Assembly (NCBI GenBank): GCA_964017185.1
Contig: OZ024873.1
Span: 48,594,760 to 48,658,759 of the forward strand
From: Rugalucina vietnamica
Taxonomy: Eukaryota > Mollusca > Bivalvia > Lucinida > Lucinidae
Length of the DNA: 64,000 nt
Direction: 5' to 3'
Positions 1 through 10,436 of this stretch are shown here, piece by piece. Every line of letters starts with the position of its first letter. The stretch's first letter is position 1. The notes under the pieces were generated by a model. The model had not been told where the DNA came from and made no database searches. It saw only the letters and a list, made by a program, of their open reading frames with translations. Both the position numbers and the translations under genes were made by a program.

Positions 1-1142
1 GTATTTTCAAACTGATTTTTTGGTGTATCACGGCAAAAAAATCTTGCATCCGAGAATCATCTATTAGCAGACGCTTGACTTCAATGCGAAATCAGCTTAA
101 TAGGTTTCCAAGCGTCGGAAAAAACGAGATCGAAAAAATACGACATCGCGGATCTAGCTACTTTGTTTACGGGCTAGAAAATCTACTAAAACCCGGTACT
201 TTTTGGCGGATCTAGTGTTTTCGATTTCGGGCAAAAAAGAAAAAAAAAATCTAAATTGAAAATTGAAATAAAATTTTTTCGGTCGGGGCTTTTTTTAACG
301 GTCGGTCGGGAAAGGGGAAACAAAAGTAATTTTATTTTTGGCCTTCCAGTGTCGTAAATAAAAATGGATACACTTCAAAAAGTTATTATAACTTGTGGAT
401 AAACGGACTGAAAAAAGTGTTAGTGTTTTTATTATTTCACCGCATGCAAGACATAATTAAATCGTGTGCTCTTGAGAGAGAGAGAGAGAGAGAGCACCCA
501 ATTTCTAACGGCTTAAGTTTTTTTGTTTTTTTTTTTTCATAAAACTCGTTTTTCATAAAACTTAAACTTGCTTCAAACACGGCTCAAACACGGAAATTAT
601 TCAATGTTGATATCTGATTTCTACCGTATAAAAAACAAACTTTTGATTGACTGAGATGCAAACCTTTTTAATCCCGCACGGGAAGTAAACGCTAAATACT
701 TATAATACTAAACTAGAAACACACATCAATTAATGCGCTAAAATATTTGGAAATGTAATTTGTTATGAACAAGTAATATTTTGACATTATTTTACATTTG
801 TAATACATCAAAACATTACAATTCATTACACATTCATTGAACTGGGGTCGCTTTTTTGCCACCCGGAAGTGGAAAGAAGTCACGTGAAAGTCACCTGACT
901 TACCTGGATAATACAGACCACGTGGGTTGTGACGTGTTGTTTGTATCTGTGTATACTGCATCACCCCCTCGCGGGGATTATGTGCAGGTGCGCGTCAGTT
1001 CGATGTTAGTAGAAAAGTTATAAAAATAAAAAGTTTCCATAAGAATTGTTAGTGAGAGTGACAAAAAGATGATAGGGTTAAAATGTTAAAAGTCAGAAAA
1101 CAAGCTGACAGTCATAGCTAAAAGATAAAAACAGCGCACTGG
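1..1142. other. Upstream flank without recognised gene
   Basis: AT-rich sequence with short homopolymers and one (AG)n microsatellite at 474-494. No frame resembles a known protein. The last ~100 bases may be the 3' untranslated part of the LINE that follows on the minus strand. Confidence 0.5.
474..494. repeat. (AG)n microsatellite
   Basis: About ten uninterrupted AG dinucleotides. Confidence 0.95.
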
Positions 1143-2405
1143 CATTTATGGCATTGGGTGGCTGATCATGCATACTGCCCTTTTGAATGACTCGAAAGTG
1201 GGCAGTAATGCAACGTTTTCAGGCAGCCAATTCCATTGCACGATTGCGAGGGGATAGAACGAGTATTTGTAATAGTCTCTTCCTGTATGTAACTGTCTAA
1301 AGACCAAAGGGTGTGAATTCCGGGAAATCCTGGTTGGATGCTCAACATATGGTGGCAAATCTATGGCAACCAGTCCGTGTATGATTTTGTAAAACAGGCA
1401 AAGCCGAGAATCGTTTCTCCTCTGTTCCAGAGAGCGCCAACCAAGCTGAGCAAGCATTTCTGTGACACTTGCCTGCCTGAAATAATTGTCAAGTGTCCAC
1501 CGAGCTGCCCTACGTTGGACCATCTCGATTTTATAGATGCTGTCATCTGTGTTGGGGCTCCAAACAGGGGATGCATATTCCACCAATGGGCGCACCAGGG
1601 TCTTGTATGCCATTTCACGTATGGCTGGGGATTTGTCCTAATGTTGCGCTTGATGAACCCAAGGGACCGGTTTGCTGAAGTGCAGATATTTTGGATATGG
1701 TTGTTAAAAGTCAAGTTGTTGCTGATTTCCACGCCCAAATACTTAGAGCTTCCAACCGACTCGAGAATCTGTCCGTGTAGTAGGTACTCGCTAGGAACTG
1801 GGTTTACTGCTCGTGTTACATGAATGACGACACATTTACTTGGATTAAACTCCATGTCCCATTGTAATTCCCAGTCGTGAAGTCGGTCTAGATCCTGCTG
1901 TAATATTTGAGCATCTTGTAGGCTGGAAACTGCCAAGTAAATGGCCGTGTCATCAGCAAACAGTCTTACTTTTGATCTAGTACTGTCCGTAGGCCGTTAA
2001 TGTAAATTAAGAATAGAATTGGGCCCAGGACGGAACCCTGAGGGACCCCAGATGTCACAGGCACTGTATCCGATTTTTCATTTTCAAGAACAACAGTTTG
2101 TGTTCGGCCAGATAAGAATGCCTGTATCCATTTCAAGCTGGGACCTCTAATTCCATAGTTGTGGAGTTTTAGCAGGAGTTTTTGATGACTGACCTTGTCG
2201 AATGCTTTAGAGAAATCCAGCAAGACTAGGTCAGTTTGGCTATCTGCTAAAGCATTTCTCATAAGATCCTCTATGAGAGTCACAAGCTGCTTCTCACAAG
2301 AACGTTTGGTTCTAAAACCATGCTGTAGGTCATACAGCAGGTTATGCTGGTCCATGTGAGAAACCACGTTTGTGGTGACAAAGGGGATGAGCTCAGCCAC
2401 ATGGT
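1143..2405 (-). mobile_element. LINE remnant, reverse transcriptase C-terminal half (Jockey/CR1-like)
   Basis: Read on the minus strand from 2400 down. The first segment has RT motifs DFSKAFDKVSH and SGVPQGSVLGPILFLIYING. A one-base frameshift near 1970 precedes VRLFADDTAIYLAVSS (the FADD catalytic motif, about 1930-1965), followed by the thumb-like segment with NPSKC and SKYLGVEI. A second frameshift near 1600 leads to LVRPLVEYASPVWSP and the C-terminal RRAARW...QRR...W..LP pattern, ending near 1146. This order is typical of Jockey/CR1/Rex-type non-LTR elements. The endonuclease domain and the front of RT are missing, so the copy is 5'-truncated as well as frameshifted: a dead LINE fragment of about 1.26 kb. 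The clade is uncertain. Confidence 0.85.
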
Positions 2406-2509
2406 CCCCTACTTAACACGGCCGACTGTTATTTCTTTAACTGCATGTACAAATAAAGTCTAGTGCTCTCCTTGTCCTGCAGCCGGCTGTTTGACACTCA
2501 CACTGACAG

Positions 2510-2705
2510 GGAGCGCGGTGGTGTAGTGGTAGAGTGTTGGACTCCGAATCGAGAGATCCTGGGTTCGATCCCCACATGTTGTGTCCATGAGCAAGACACA
2601 TTAACTCCCTACAGTACTGGTTAAACCCAGGAAGCATTGGCTCCGTCCCGACAAGACTGAAAAATTGTTGACTGGGATGTTAAGCCTCAACATAAACAAG
2701 GGGTC
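2510..2705 (+). mobile_element. SINE-1 copy (tRNA-derived)
   Basis: The tRNA-like head has A box TGGTGTAGTGGTAGAGTG and B box GGGTTCGATCCCC. It is followed by a body with gtccatgagcaagacacatta and cagtactggtt, and the tail gttgactgggatgttaagcctcaa. The head does not fold as a complete tRNA, and the same body and tail recur elsewhere in the window. Confidence 0.85.
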
Positions 2706-2784
2706 ATAAAACCTTTGAATTTTTTGGCCCATTTCTGTTCATAGGGTGATGAGAAATACATGGGGTGCTTGTGCCTCCAGGCAA

Positions 2785-3025
2785 AGCTAATAATCTACTT
2801 ACGTATCACCTGATTACAGGTTAAGCACTTGGAACCTGCCAAGGAAAAGTGATTTAGTCAATTCCTCCAAATGTCACAGGAAATGCTTTTGACAAAGGCT
2901 TTATGCTTACTGTCAGATGCTGTCAATATTGGGTAAAAGACCCATTTATTGGGGGTAAATCACAACATGACTATAGATGTTGACTGGGACATAAAGCATT
3001 AATTCAAATAAACAAACAAATTGCG
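2785..3025 (+). mobile_element. SINE-1-like fragment
   Basis: Ends in gttgactgggacataaagcattaattcaaataaacaa, the SINE-1 tail. The front part (gattacaggttaagcacttggaacc) matches the copy near 38440 better than the canonical SINE-1 head. Confidence 0.6.
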
Positions 3026-3178
3026 CTATCCTACTCTGCCCTTCTAGGGTAGAAATGTATTTTTTATCAAATCTTCTAAATCATCAAGTGTAAGTTGATA
3101 CTGATGGAACAGTGTTTATTGACTGATTTATGGCAAATGGACTTGCCCATCATTTTTATTTTGATGAGTCTACTTTCC

Positions 3179-3690
3179 AGTACCTTAATTAATTTTTTAG
3201 CCTATAGGGTATTTACGCACCCCTTTTTCATTCAATTGCGTATCTGGAATTTTAATTGGGTAAGTTCAATTCTGTTACGCACTCTATTTTCAATCAATTG
3301 GGTAAAATGGAAAACAATTTGGTAAAAATGATGTTCGAGGTGTACTTTCCTCATTTTCTTCTACTTTTGCTTTTGCATAGCATAAAATAAAAGGGAAACA
3401 TTGATTGGTTGAGAGAATTAACTAAAATCGCAGTCAACCAACGAAAAAACAGAAAAGAAATGGCTTCCAATTGATCGATTTGCGCATGTCCAATGACATT
3501 TTTGTTTAATGTAGACGGCGTAAGCCGTTGTGCGGCGCACACCGATAAAAACCGGTACGCAATTGATTTTTACGGTATTGCGTATCGGCGATTTCTTTTG
3601 CGTTTTCTTACGCTACCAGATCGTTATTAATTGCGTTTTTTCATATTTTAATTGGGTAATTACGCAAATACGCAGCCTAATTAAGGTACT
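3179..3690. mobile_element. MITE with AGTACCTTAATTA ends
   Basis: A 13-bp perfect inverted repeat (AGTACCTTAATTA ... TAATTAAGGTACT) bounds 512 bp. Several internal aattgggtaa/ttgcgtat motifs occur in both orientations near the ends. No coding capacity; superfamily not recognised. Confidence 0.65.
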
Positions 3691-5010
3691 GACTTTCATT
3701 TGTAAGGGTGTTAGGAGTGATTATTTTCATTTTTCAGTGTATTCCTCAAAGCAAACAGAATAGCCCGAGATGGGGCGCCATGCAATGTTTGCTAGCAGTA
3801 GAGGATTAGAGCTCTGTAAAATTGATTTAAGCCCCCCAGTAATTCGTTACTGACCGTTCTAAGGCGGTTCTGTTGATATTATATTCATGTTGTGTGTTTT
3901 GTCCGTTTGTCTGTCTGTTGTGCTCGTCGGGGTGTTTTTTACTTAATATGGTTGAATTGCTGCCTTTCTTTTTGTGCTCTTGTTTAGTTTCATGAATGAT
4001 CATCTTGATGAACCAGTGGAAATGCTCTCCTTCCCGCCTAGTATCTTTAGTTTGAGGATTTTGGCTTTATTTGCAGTAACATTTGTAATACACGTGTTAG
4101 CCAGTAGAGATCTTGGTTTATTTTTTATTCTGATCTGTTTTTGGTAGTCGCTGCCAGTGCATGTTTGCTATACTGATAGATATGGTAATTTCGCTGTCCC
4201 AGTGAAAATGGTTTTTGTTAATGATAATGATAATCCCTGTATTTCCGGTGTATTTGGTTGGGATTTTGGCTTGGTTTTATCAAAAGTTTTTGTTGCATGT
4301 GTTCGCCAGTTGAACACTTGTTCTGTTTTTATTTAATTTTCTTTCTTTATGAATTCGAGAACGTCCCCAGGAGAAGTGGTTGTCCCCAAGAGAAGTGGCT
4401 TTCGGCATTGTACCTGGTAAAAACGTTAAGTTGTGTCCCAGATAGAGTGGTTTGTCTTTGTCCCCTGTTGGAACGATAATCGGTGTCCCAGGAAAAGTGG
4501 TTTGTCTTCATTATACTACTGTTTATTGTGCCTACCTCTCTGTCGTACTCGTTCCCTTTCGTTCCTGTTGAAACTTAGCCAGATGGCTACCTTGTTGGGA
4601 AAGAGCTAGTCATTCTGCTCTTCGAGTGTGTTGTCGGAAAATGTTTTGTTGTGTTTTATGTATTTTCTTTCCCACCCGCTGTCTATGTTGGGACTTTGAA
4701 TTTAATTGCATCGATTCCTGGTCCCTCTATTCTCACTTTGCCTAATGCCTATGTACTGCAAAAAAGATACTAGGCTTATATGAGTTAACTATAAATGTGA
4801 TTGTCAGAATGACTTCAGCAATTGAAACTCAATACATTAAGTTATAATTTATAGGAAATAATGCTCAAATACATAACTGGCCTTACATGGCATGATAGTA
4901 GCTTTAATACCTTTTAGAATCAGCAATCCTATCTTTGAAGCACAAAACTACACAGCTGAGAAACACATGGTACTGAATGGGTGACGCACAATGAAATTCT
5001 GTTTACTCTA
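3691..5010. other. Gene-poor stretch upstream of Patj
   Basis: Low-copy-looking sequence without a convincing frame. Short echoed phrases of the type gtcccaggaaaagtgg occur four times between 4360 and 4505. No promoter element could be named with confidence, although a non-coding first exon of Patj could lie here. Confidence 0.4.
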
Positions 5011-5011
5011 T

Positions 5012-5236
5012 TCACTGATACATGTAGATAGGTACAGTCAATGCAGAAATTGAATATTTATTGAATGAAAGTAACATAAGGAATCCAGGTTATTTCATTT
5101 TCAGAAACACTTCCGCCCCAGATAGTACTTCCATCACAGTGAAATTGAAGTGCTTGCGAAAACGAAATAGCCGGGATTTCTTATGTTACATTCTTTCAAT
5201 AAATTTCTGCATTGACTGCACTTATCTATCAGTCAG
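5012..5236. mobile_element. Foldback MITE
   Basis: Two imperfect inverted arms (left about 5012-5092, right about 5170-5236) share gatagrtacagtcaatgcag and taacataaggaatcc in opposite orientation around an ~80-bp centre. No frame of interest. Confidence 0.7.
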
Positions 5237-5596
5237 TAGAAGAAACACTGTAGGAGAAAACTAAAAAAAATCTAACCTCAACTTCTGTCTCAGTTGCAGT
5301 GTGTGTCACTGATCATTTGTCGGTTTGTATGTATGCAATACCGCATGATTCTCAGTAGTGAACTAAGTGTAAATCGAAAATAAATAATCCTGTTTTTTAA
5401 TAACGAGGGGTCAGGTGTATGGTACAGTCTCAATCCTGACCACTGGCAGGACCAGTAAGTTAGGCAGGGGTCCATTTGCTGGGTTACTTCTCAAGTTGGG
5501 GACCTATGTTGTTGGGTACATAAAGCCCATGATACCTGCAAATTCATAAATTGATCAAATGGCGAGGTTCCACTTATCCATTTTTTTTAAGAAAAC

Positions 5597-5848
5597 TGGG
5601 CCCAGTTGTTCAAAACTTCGTTAGCTTAACACTGTCATTAAGCCCTCAGTTTGTTAACTCTATATCGCCTTCAAAAGCAAATACATGTACACTGTTATTT
5701 TTTGTTGAAAAAATGTAAGAATCCTTTGAAATGCAAAGGATTTCCACATTTTTTCAACAAAAATAAAAGTGTATTTGCAATATTGCCATTTGAAATTTTA
5801 ACAAATCATTAACTAACGACATCTTTAATTTTGAACAGCTGGTCCCAG
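5597..5848. mobile_element. MITE-C copy, uninterrupted
   Basis: Ends gggcccagttgttcaaaac and gttttgaacagctggtccca-like form imperfect terminal inverted repeats. The middle folds on itself (tttttgttgaaaaaatgt ... acattttttcaacaaaaa). This copy is the intact reference for MITE-C at 57131, which is split by another element. Confidence 0.75.
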
Positions 5849-6010
5849 GCTAACCTTTTTCTAGTCTGTCTGTTAATGTTCATAATTTTCAGAAACTGAA
5901 TTACAATGACATAATGGAACATTCAGTATATTTTGTCATAGTATTCTGATATATGCCTTGTTCTTTTTGCAGTGATGACAAGCTGATTTGTTTGTAAATT
6001 ATTCTTGAAG

Positions 6011-6026
6011 ATGTCGCTTATTCAAG
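6011..6026 (+). CDS. Patj: Patj exon 1, start codon and codons 1-5
   Basis: This exon runs from an acceptor with a good pyrimidine tract (ttgttctttttgcag, ending 5972) to the donor gtgagt at 6027. The part before the ATG is 5' UTR, so at least one further non-coding exon and the promoter lie upstream and were not identified. The ATG at 6011 was chosen because it is preceded by gaag, there is an in-frame TGA at 5984-5986, and the following codons (MSLIQ plus the first base of an Asp codon) join in phase to the L27 exon. A very short first coding exon followed directly by L27 agrees with the family, where L27 starts within about ten residues of the N-terminus. Confidence 0.75.
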
Positions 6027-6099
6027 GTGAGTCATCTGGGACAGGGTATTTCATTACAAAAACTTGCCTATGCAATATATAGAGAATTATTTCAGCTGT

Positions 6100-6336
6100 A
6101 AAAATTGAAAATTTCATTGGAAAAATATTTGATTTTTTTTTTTTAATGATTTTGCTCAAAACATAGATTGTGGGTACACATTAGAACCGCCTCAGGGAGT
6201 ACCCACAATCTATGTTTTGGATAATAAATAAGAAAAATAGGTATACCCCTGTAAACATAAAAGTGGGGTATGAGGGGGTATATATTTCATGGACATGTTT
6301 TCCTGATGTGTTTTTTGAATATTCAGGGCTTTTAAA
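6100..6336. mobile_element. MITE-B copy
   Basis: Contains the MITE-B signature: catagattgtgggtac, the gaaccgcctc palindrome half, gtacccacaatctatg, then gggtatacccc/ggggtat and the end ggacatgttttcctgatg. The left end is degraded. Confidence 0.7.
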
Positions 6337-6460
6337 CACCATATTAAATTACAAATGTCCCACCGGACTTGACTGAAAAATTGTTGACTGGGACGTAGTT
6401 GAGACATAACTGTAAATTTATTTCTAGTATATCCTAGTGGAGTGAACTGATTATGGTTTT

Positions 6461-8612
6461 TTAGCTCACCTGAGCCGAAGGCTCACAAGGTGAGCTTATA
6501 GGATGGCCATGATCCGGCGTCCGTCCGTCGTCCGTCCGTCCGTCCGTCGTCGTCGTCTACAATTTCAAAGATCTTCTTCTCTGAAACCGCTTGGCCAATC
6601 TAGTTGAAATTTTATGTGGAGCCTCCTTGGATAGTGGCATTTCAAGTTTGATTGCGAAATCCAGGTCACATGACCAAGATGGCCGCCACGCCCATATATG
6701 GTAAAAACCCTTCAAAAATCTTCTTCTCCAGAACCGGTGGGCCGATTTCCACGAAACTTGGTATGTAGCATCGGGGACTTCAGCCCATCATAGTTTGATA
6801 AAATGATGACCCTTGGATGACCTTGACCTATTTTACGGCAAGGTCAAATTTGGAAACATAGGCTTTTACATGGTAAAAAGTGAAAACTATGGATTTTTTG
6901 AAAACTATTGCAGCCTGAGGCCTGAAAAGTGGTAGATGCAAACAACTAATGGAGTAGATGAAGGTATGTGATTAATTTAGGTCAAGGTCATCTCTTGACC
7001 TTGGCCAGTCTGTCGTCCATTCACACTTTTCAAAGATCTTCTTCTCTGAAACTGCTGGGCCAATCAAAGTGAAATTTTATGTGGAGCATCCATGGGTAGG
7101 GCAGATGAAAGTTTGATCGCGAAATTTAGGTCACATGACCAAGATGGCTGCCACGCCCATATATGGTAAAAACCACTCCAAAATCTTCTTCTCCAGAACC
7201 GGCAGGCCGATTTTCATGAAACTTGGTACATGTATGTAGCATTTGGGACTTTAGCCCATCATAGTTTGATAAAATGATGACCCTAGGATGACCTTGACCT
7301 AATTTACGGCAAGGTCAATTTTGGAAACATAGGCTTTTACATGGGAAAAAGTGAAAACTATGGATTTTTTGAAAACTATTGCAGCCTGATGCCTGAAAAG
7401 TGGTAGATGCAAACAACTAACGGAGTAGATGAAGGTTTGTGATTAATGTAGGTCAAGGTCATCTCCTGACCTTGGCCAGTCTGTCGTCCATACACACTTT
7501 TCAAAGGTCTTCTTCTCTGAAACTGCTGGGCCAATCAAAGTGAAATTTTATGTGGAGCATCCATGGGTAGGGGAGACGAAAGTTTGATCGCGAAATCTAG
7601 GTCACATGACCAAGATGGCTGCCACGCCCATATATGGTAAAAACCACTCAAAAATCTTCTTCTCTAGAACCGGCAGGCCGATTTTCATGAAACTTAGTAT
7701 GTAGCATTTGGGACTCCAGCCCATCATAGTTTGATAAAATTATGACCCTAGGATGACCTTGACATATTTTACGGCAAGGTCAATTTTGGGAACATAGGCT
7801 TTTACATGGGGAAAAAGTGAAAACTATGGATTTTTTGAAAACTATTGCAGCCTGATGCTTGAAAAGTGGTAGATGCAAACAACTAACGGAGTAGATGAAG
7901 GTATGTGATTAATTTAGTTCAAGGTCATCTCTTGACCTTGGCCAGTCTGTCGTCCATACACACTGTTCAAAGATCTTCTTCTCTGAAACTGCTGGGCCAA
8001 TCAAAGTGAAATTTTATGTGGAGCATCCATGGGTAGGGGAGACGAAAGTTTGATCGCGAAATCCAGGTCACATTACCAAGATAGCCGCCACGCCCATATA
8101 TGGTAAAAACCACTCAAAAATTTTTTTCTCCAGAACCGGCAGGCCAATTTTCGCGAAACTTGGTATGTAGCGTTTGGGACTCCAGCCCATCATAGTTTGA
8201 TCAAATTATGACCATAGGATGACCTTGACCTATTTTACGGCAAGGTCAATTTTGGAAACATAGGCTTTTACATGGGAAAAGGCGAAAACAATGGATATTT
8301 TGGAAACTGTTGCAGTCTGAGACCTGGAAGTTGCTAGATGCAGACAACCAATGAAGTCAATTAATGAAGGCCAAGGTCATTTCTTGACCTTGACCCAAAG
8401 TCATTTAAATATCAAAATTAAAATTATGGTTTTCTCATAAATCACTGGGTTTGGAAACTATTACAGTCTGAGACCTGAAACTTTGCAGATGCAGACAACT
8501 TATGAATTCAATAAAGGTGTGTGAGTATTCAAGGTCAAGGTCATTTCATGATGACTTAATACTCCATGATCAGGCTTCAGGTGAGCGTTCTCAGGACCAA
8601 TGGTCCTCTGGT
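6461..8612 (+). mobile_element. Hairpin-head element family 1, full copy (Helentron-like, non-autonomous)
   Basis: The head ttagctcacctgagccgaag folds back on the following ggctcacaaggtgagc. A GTCC-rich box (6518-6552) follows, then about four tandem units of ~467 bp. Each unit carries two copies of a ttcttctc-gaaac-gctgggcc-at core, a ccaagatggccgccacgcccatatatgg segment and gaccttgacct...ggcaaggtcaa. Near the 3' end cttcaggtgagc repeats the head in inverse orientation, and AGGACCAATGGTCCT forms a small hairpin before the end. The design agrees with HINE/Helitron2 elements (asymmetric terminal inverted repeat plus 3' hairpin). No protein is encoded. Confidence 0.75.
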
Positions 8613-8657
8613 GTTTGCAATTCAATCTGCATTTTTTGAGAGTAACAGAAATATAAA

Positions 8658-8892
8658 CCGCTTCATAAGAAAGCCAACAACATGCAAAGGTGAAATCAAA
8701 GGCGCAGATCAGCTGTACAGTAACTGCACAGCTGATCAGCTCTTTTGTTTTCACTCCATAGATAGTACAATTCCTCTTCTTTTTCAGTCTCAAATTTCAA
8801 GCTTCTAGACTGTTTCTACAGGCTGGTTTGTGACGGGTGTACATGTAGTTTGAATCCCAGATTGTTGGTTTTCCCATGCAAATGCGCTTATG
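8658..8892 (+). mobile_element. MITE-A copy 1
   Basis: Has the MITE-A core palindrome (ggcgcagatcagctg...cagctgatcag), then the acaattcctcttct, aaatttcaagcttctag and ggttttc-catgc-gc ends. It ends about 24 nt before Patj exon 2, so the branch-point region of that acceptor may lie at or inside its edge. Confidence 0.85.
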
Positions 8893-8915
8893 ATATTTTG
8901 AAAATATTTTTGTAG

Positions 8916-9079
8916 ATACTGAACAGGCAACAGAATGCCTAGACCACCTACAGACCATGTTGTGGGAGGGGGGAGACCACTCCCAGGATGACCAGGTTAC
9001 CTCCCTTATCTGTATGCTACAGAGCCCACTGTTTAGACAACTCTTGGTACTGCAGGACTCATTACAAGAATTGGAACAG
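8916..9079 (+). CDS. Patj: Patj exon 2, L27 domain
   Basis: The exon encodes residues 6-60 (the first codon is shared with exon 1). The acceptor is ...atttttgtag at 8915 and the donor gtactag at 9080. The peptide forms the helical L27 pattern: an acidic-amphipathic first helix ending in LDHLQTML, a loop (GGDHSQDDQ), a second helix (VTSLICMLQSPLFRQ), then LLVLQDSLQELEQ. The SPLF turn followed by a leucine-rich third helix is characteristic of the PATJ/MPDZ L27. The known role of this domain is heterodimerisation with the N-terminal L27 of PALS1/Stardust, which brings Patj to the Crumbs complex. A MITE ends about 24 nt before this exon. Confidence 0.88.
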
Positions 9080-9152
9080 GTACTAGTCTTGTATGGCTGT
9101 AAATCATTTAAAATATTATATGTTTTGGTGTTTTCACAGATTACCACAGATG

Positions 9153-9364
9153 ATTGGGGGGTGTAATGGTCGAGTGGTCGAGAAACAGACTCCAAATCGA
9201 GAGGTTTGAATCCTACTGGACCCAGGATGTGTCCATGAGCAAGGCACATAAACTCCTCACAGTACTTGGTTAATACTGAGGAAGTAACCAGGCTCCATCC
9301 TGACATGAAAGAAAAATTGTTGACTGGGATGTTAAATCACAAATCAAATCAAACAAACAAAATA
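9153..9364 (+). mobile_element. SINE-1 copy with 10-bp TSD
   Basis: tRNA-like head with gtgtaatggtcgagtggtcgag, gtccatgagcaaggcacataaa, and tail gttgactgggatgttaaatcacaaatc. The direct repeat ACCACAGATG flanks it at 9143-9152 and 9365-9374. Confidence 0.85.
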
Positions 9365-9479
9365 ACCACAGATGCTGAGGCCAAAAATAAAAATTTGTTT
9401 GTTTGCCCTCTCCCTACCTACTCACGTTTGGTTTCCCTTTCAAGGGTTATCGTAGCAATAATTGGTAAGCAATGACCTA

Positions 9480-9771
9480 GAACTAGGATCATCAGACAAA
9501 GTCCCACTGGTCAAATGCTTTTTTCATCTGTAAAAACTGAAAAATTCATTGGATTTTTAAAAAATATTTTACATATTTTTACTCAAAACATAGATTGTGG
9601 GTACCAAGTTAGAACCGCCTCACCGAGGCGGTTCTAACTAGTACCCACAATCTATGTTTTGGAGCAAAAATAAGAAAAATAGGTATACCCCTGCATACCC
9701 CAGTTTTTGCTGTTATATATAAAAGTGGGGTATAAGGGGGTAGTCATTACATGGACATGTTTTCCTGATGT
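9480..9771. mobile_element. MITE-B copy
   Basis: One of the best-preserved copies. The centre GTTAGAACCGCCTCaccGAGGCGGTTCTAAC is a near-perfect palindrome flanked by tagattgtgggtac and gtacccacaatcta, followed by the ggtatacccctgcatacccc segment and end ggacatgttttcctgatg. Confidence 0.8.
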
Positions 9772-9861
9772 GACTGCATAGTCTGTATTTTAGCTTACCT
9801 GGTCATAAGCCCCCAAGTATGACAGGTTTTTACTTTAGACAATAGTCATATCTGCATCTTT

Positions 9862-10098
9862 GGCGGCCCCCGTGGCCGAGCGGTTAAGAGCGCTGTTTCT
9901 TAATCACTTGATCATCTCACCGCTGTGTCTGGTGTGGGTTGGAGCCCCGCTCCGGCCACGTGTGAGACAAGCCAAGTTCTGCTTGCGGGTGTGTCAGGTG
10001 GTTTTTCTCCGGGTTCTCCCATTTTCGCCCCACCTACTGATTGGCCCGTCTCATATGAGCTGAAATAATCTTGAAATGGACGTAAAACTGAATAAAAT
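9862..10098 (+). mobile_element. SINE-2 copy with 13-bp TSD at the exon 3 acceptor
   Basis: The head gtggccgagcggttaagagcgc is a Leu/Ser-type tRNA A-box region. The body has cttgcgggtgtgtcaggtgg and the tail is cttgaaatggacgtaaaactgaataaaa. Perfect direct repeats TATCTGCATCTTT flank it at 9849-9861 and 10099-10111, and the right copy overlaps the pyrimidine tract of the Patj exon 3 acceptor. Confidence 0.9.
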
Positions 10099-10122
10099 TA
10101 TCTGCATCTTTTCTCTGTACAG

Positions 10123-10436
10123 GTGAACCAGGGTAAAGGTCTGGATGACTGTGATTTCGAGTTACTCCCTGAACTTCACCTAGAGGAAGGCCATGTCAAC
10201 CCCGTCTTCAAACCTGAGTCCCCGGTCCTACCAAAGACCTCACCAGGGTACAAGACGACCCCGGGGTACGATGAGGAACTACAGAGGGTGATTGAGACTG
10301 CAGCCCAGGGCCGGGAGGTTGAGGCAGTGAGGCTGTTCAAGCCTGAGAAGCAGTCTCTGGGGTTCAGTGTGGTGGCTAACCAGGGCGAGTCAGGGATTTT
10401 CATACAGGATATACAGCCAGGAGGCATAGCAGACAG
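10123..10436 (+). CDS. Patj: Patj exon 3, linker and first half of PDZ1
   Basis: The exon encodes residues 61-164 plus two bases of Arg165. The acceptor is ttctctgtacag at 10122 and the donor gtaagt at 10437. Residues 61-110 look disordered: acidic, then rich in Pro, Ser and Lys. A helical stretch ending in AAQGREVEAV precedes PDZ1, like the MAQGR segment I recall before PDZ1 in PATJ and MPDZ. PDZ1 then starts, with the carboxylate-binding loop SLGF at 138-141 (a Ser replaces the first Gly of GLGF), strand FSVVAN, GIFIQDI and the GGIADR turn, where the exon stops in mid-domain. The pyrimidine tract of this acceptor is one copy of a SINE target-site duplication (see the SINE at 9862). Confidence 0.9.

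Noticed and set aside
713-964. Small minus-strand frame in the upstream flank
   Set aside because: No similarity or composition suggesting a gene.
2513-2586. Functional tRNA gene (also the heads at 9862, 19829 and 25520)
   Set aside because: A and B boxes are present but the acceptor and anticodon stems do not pair properly, and each head continues into a SINE body.
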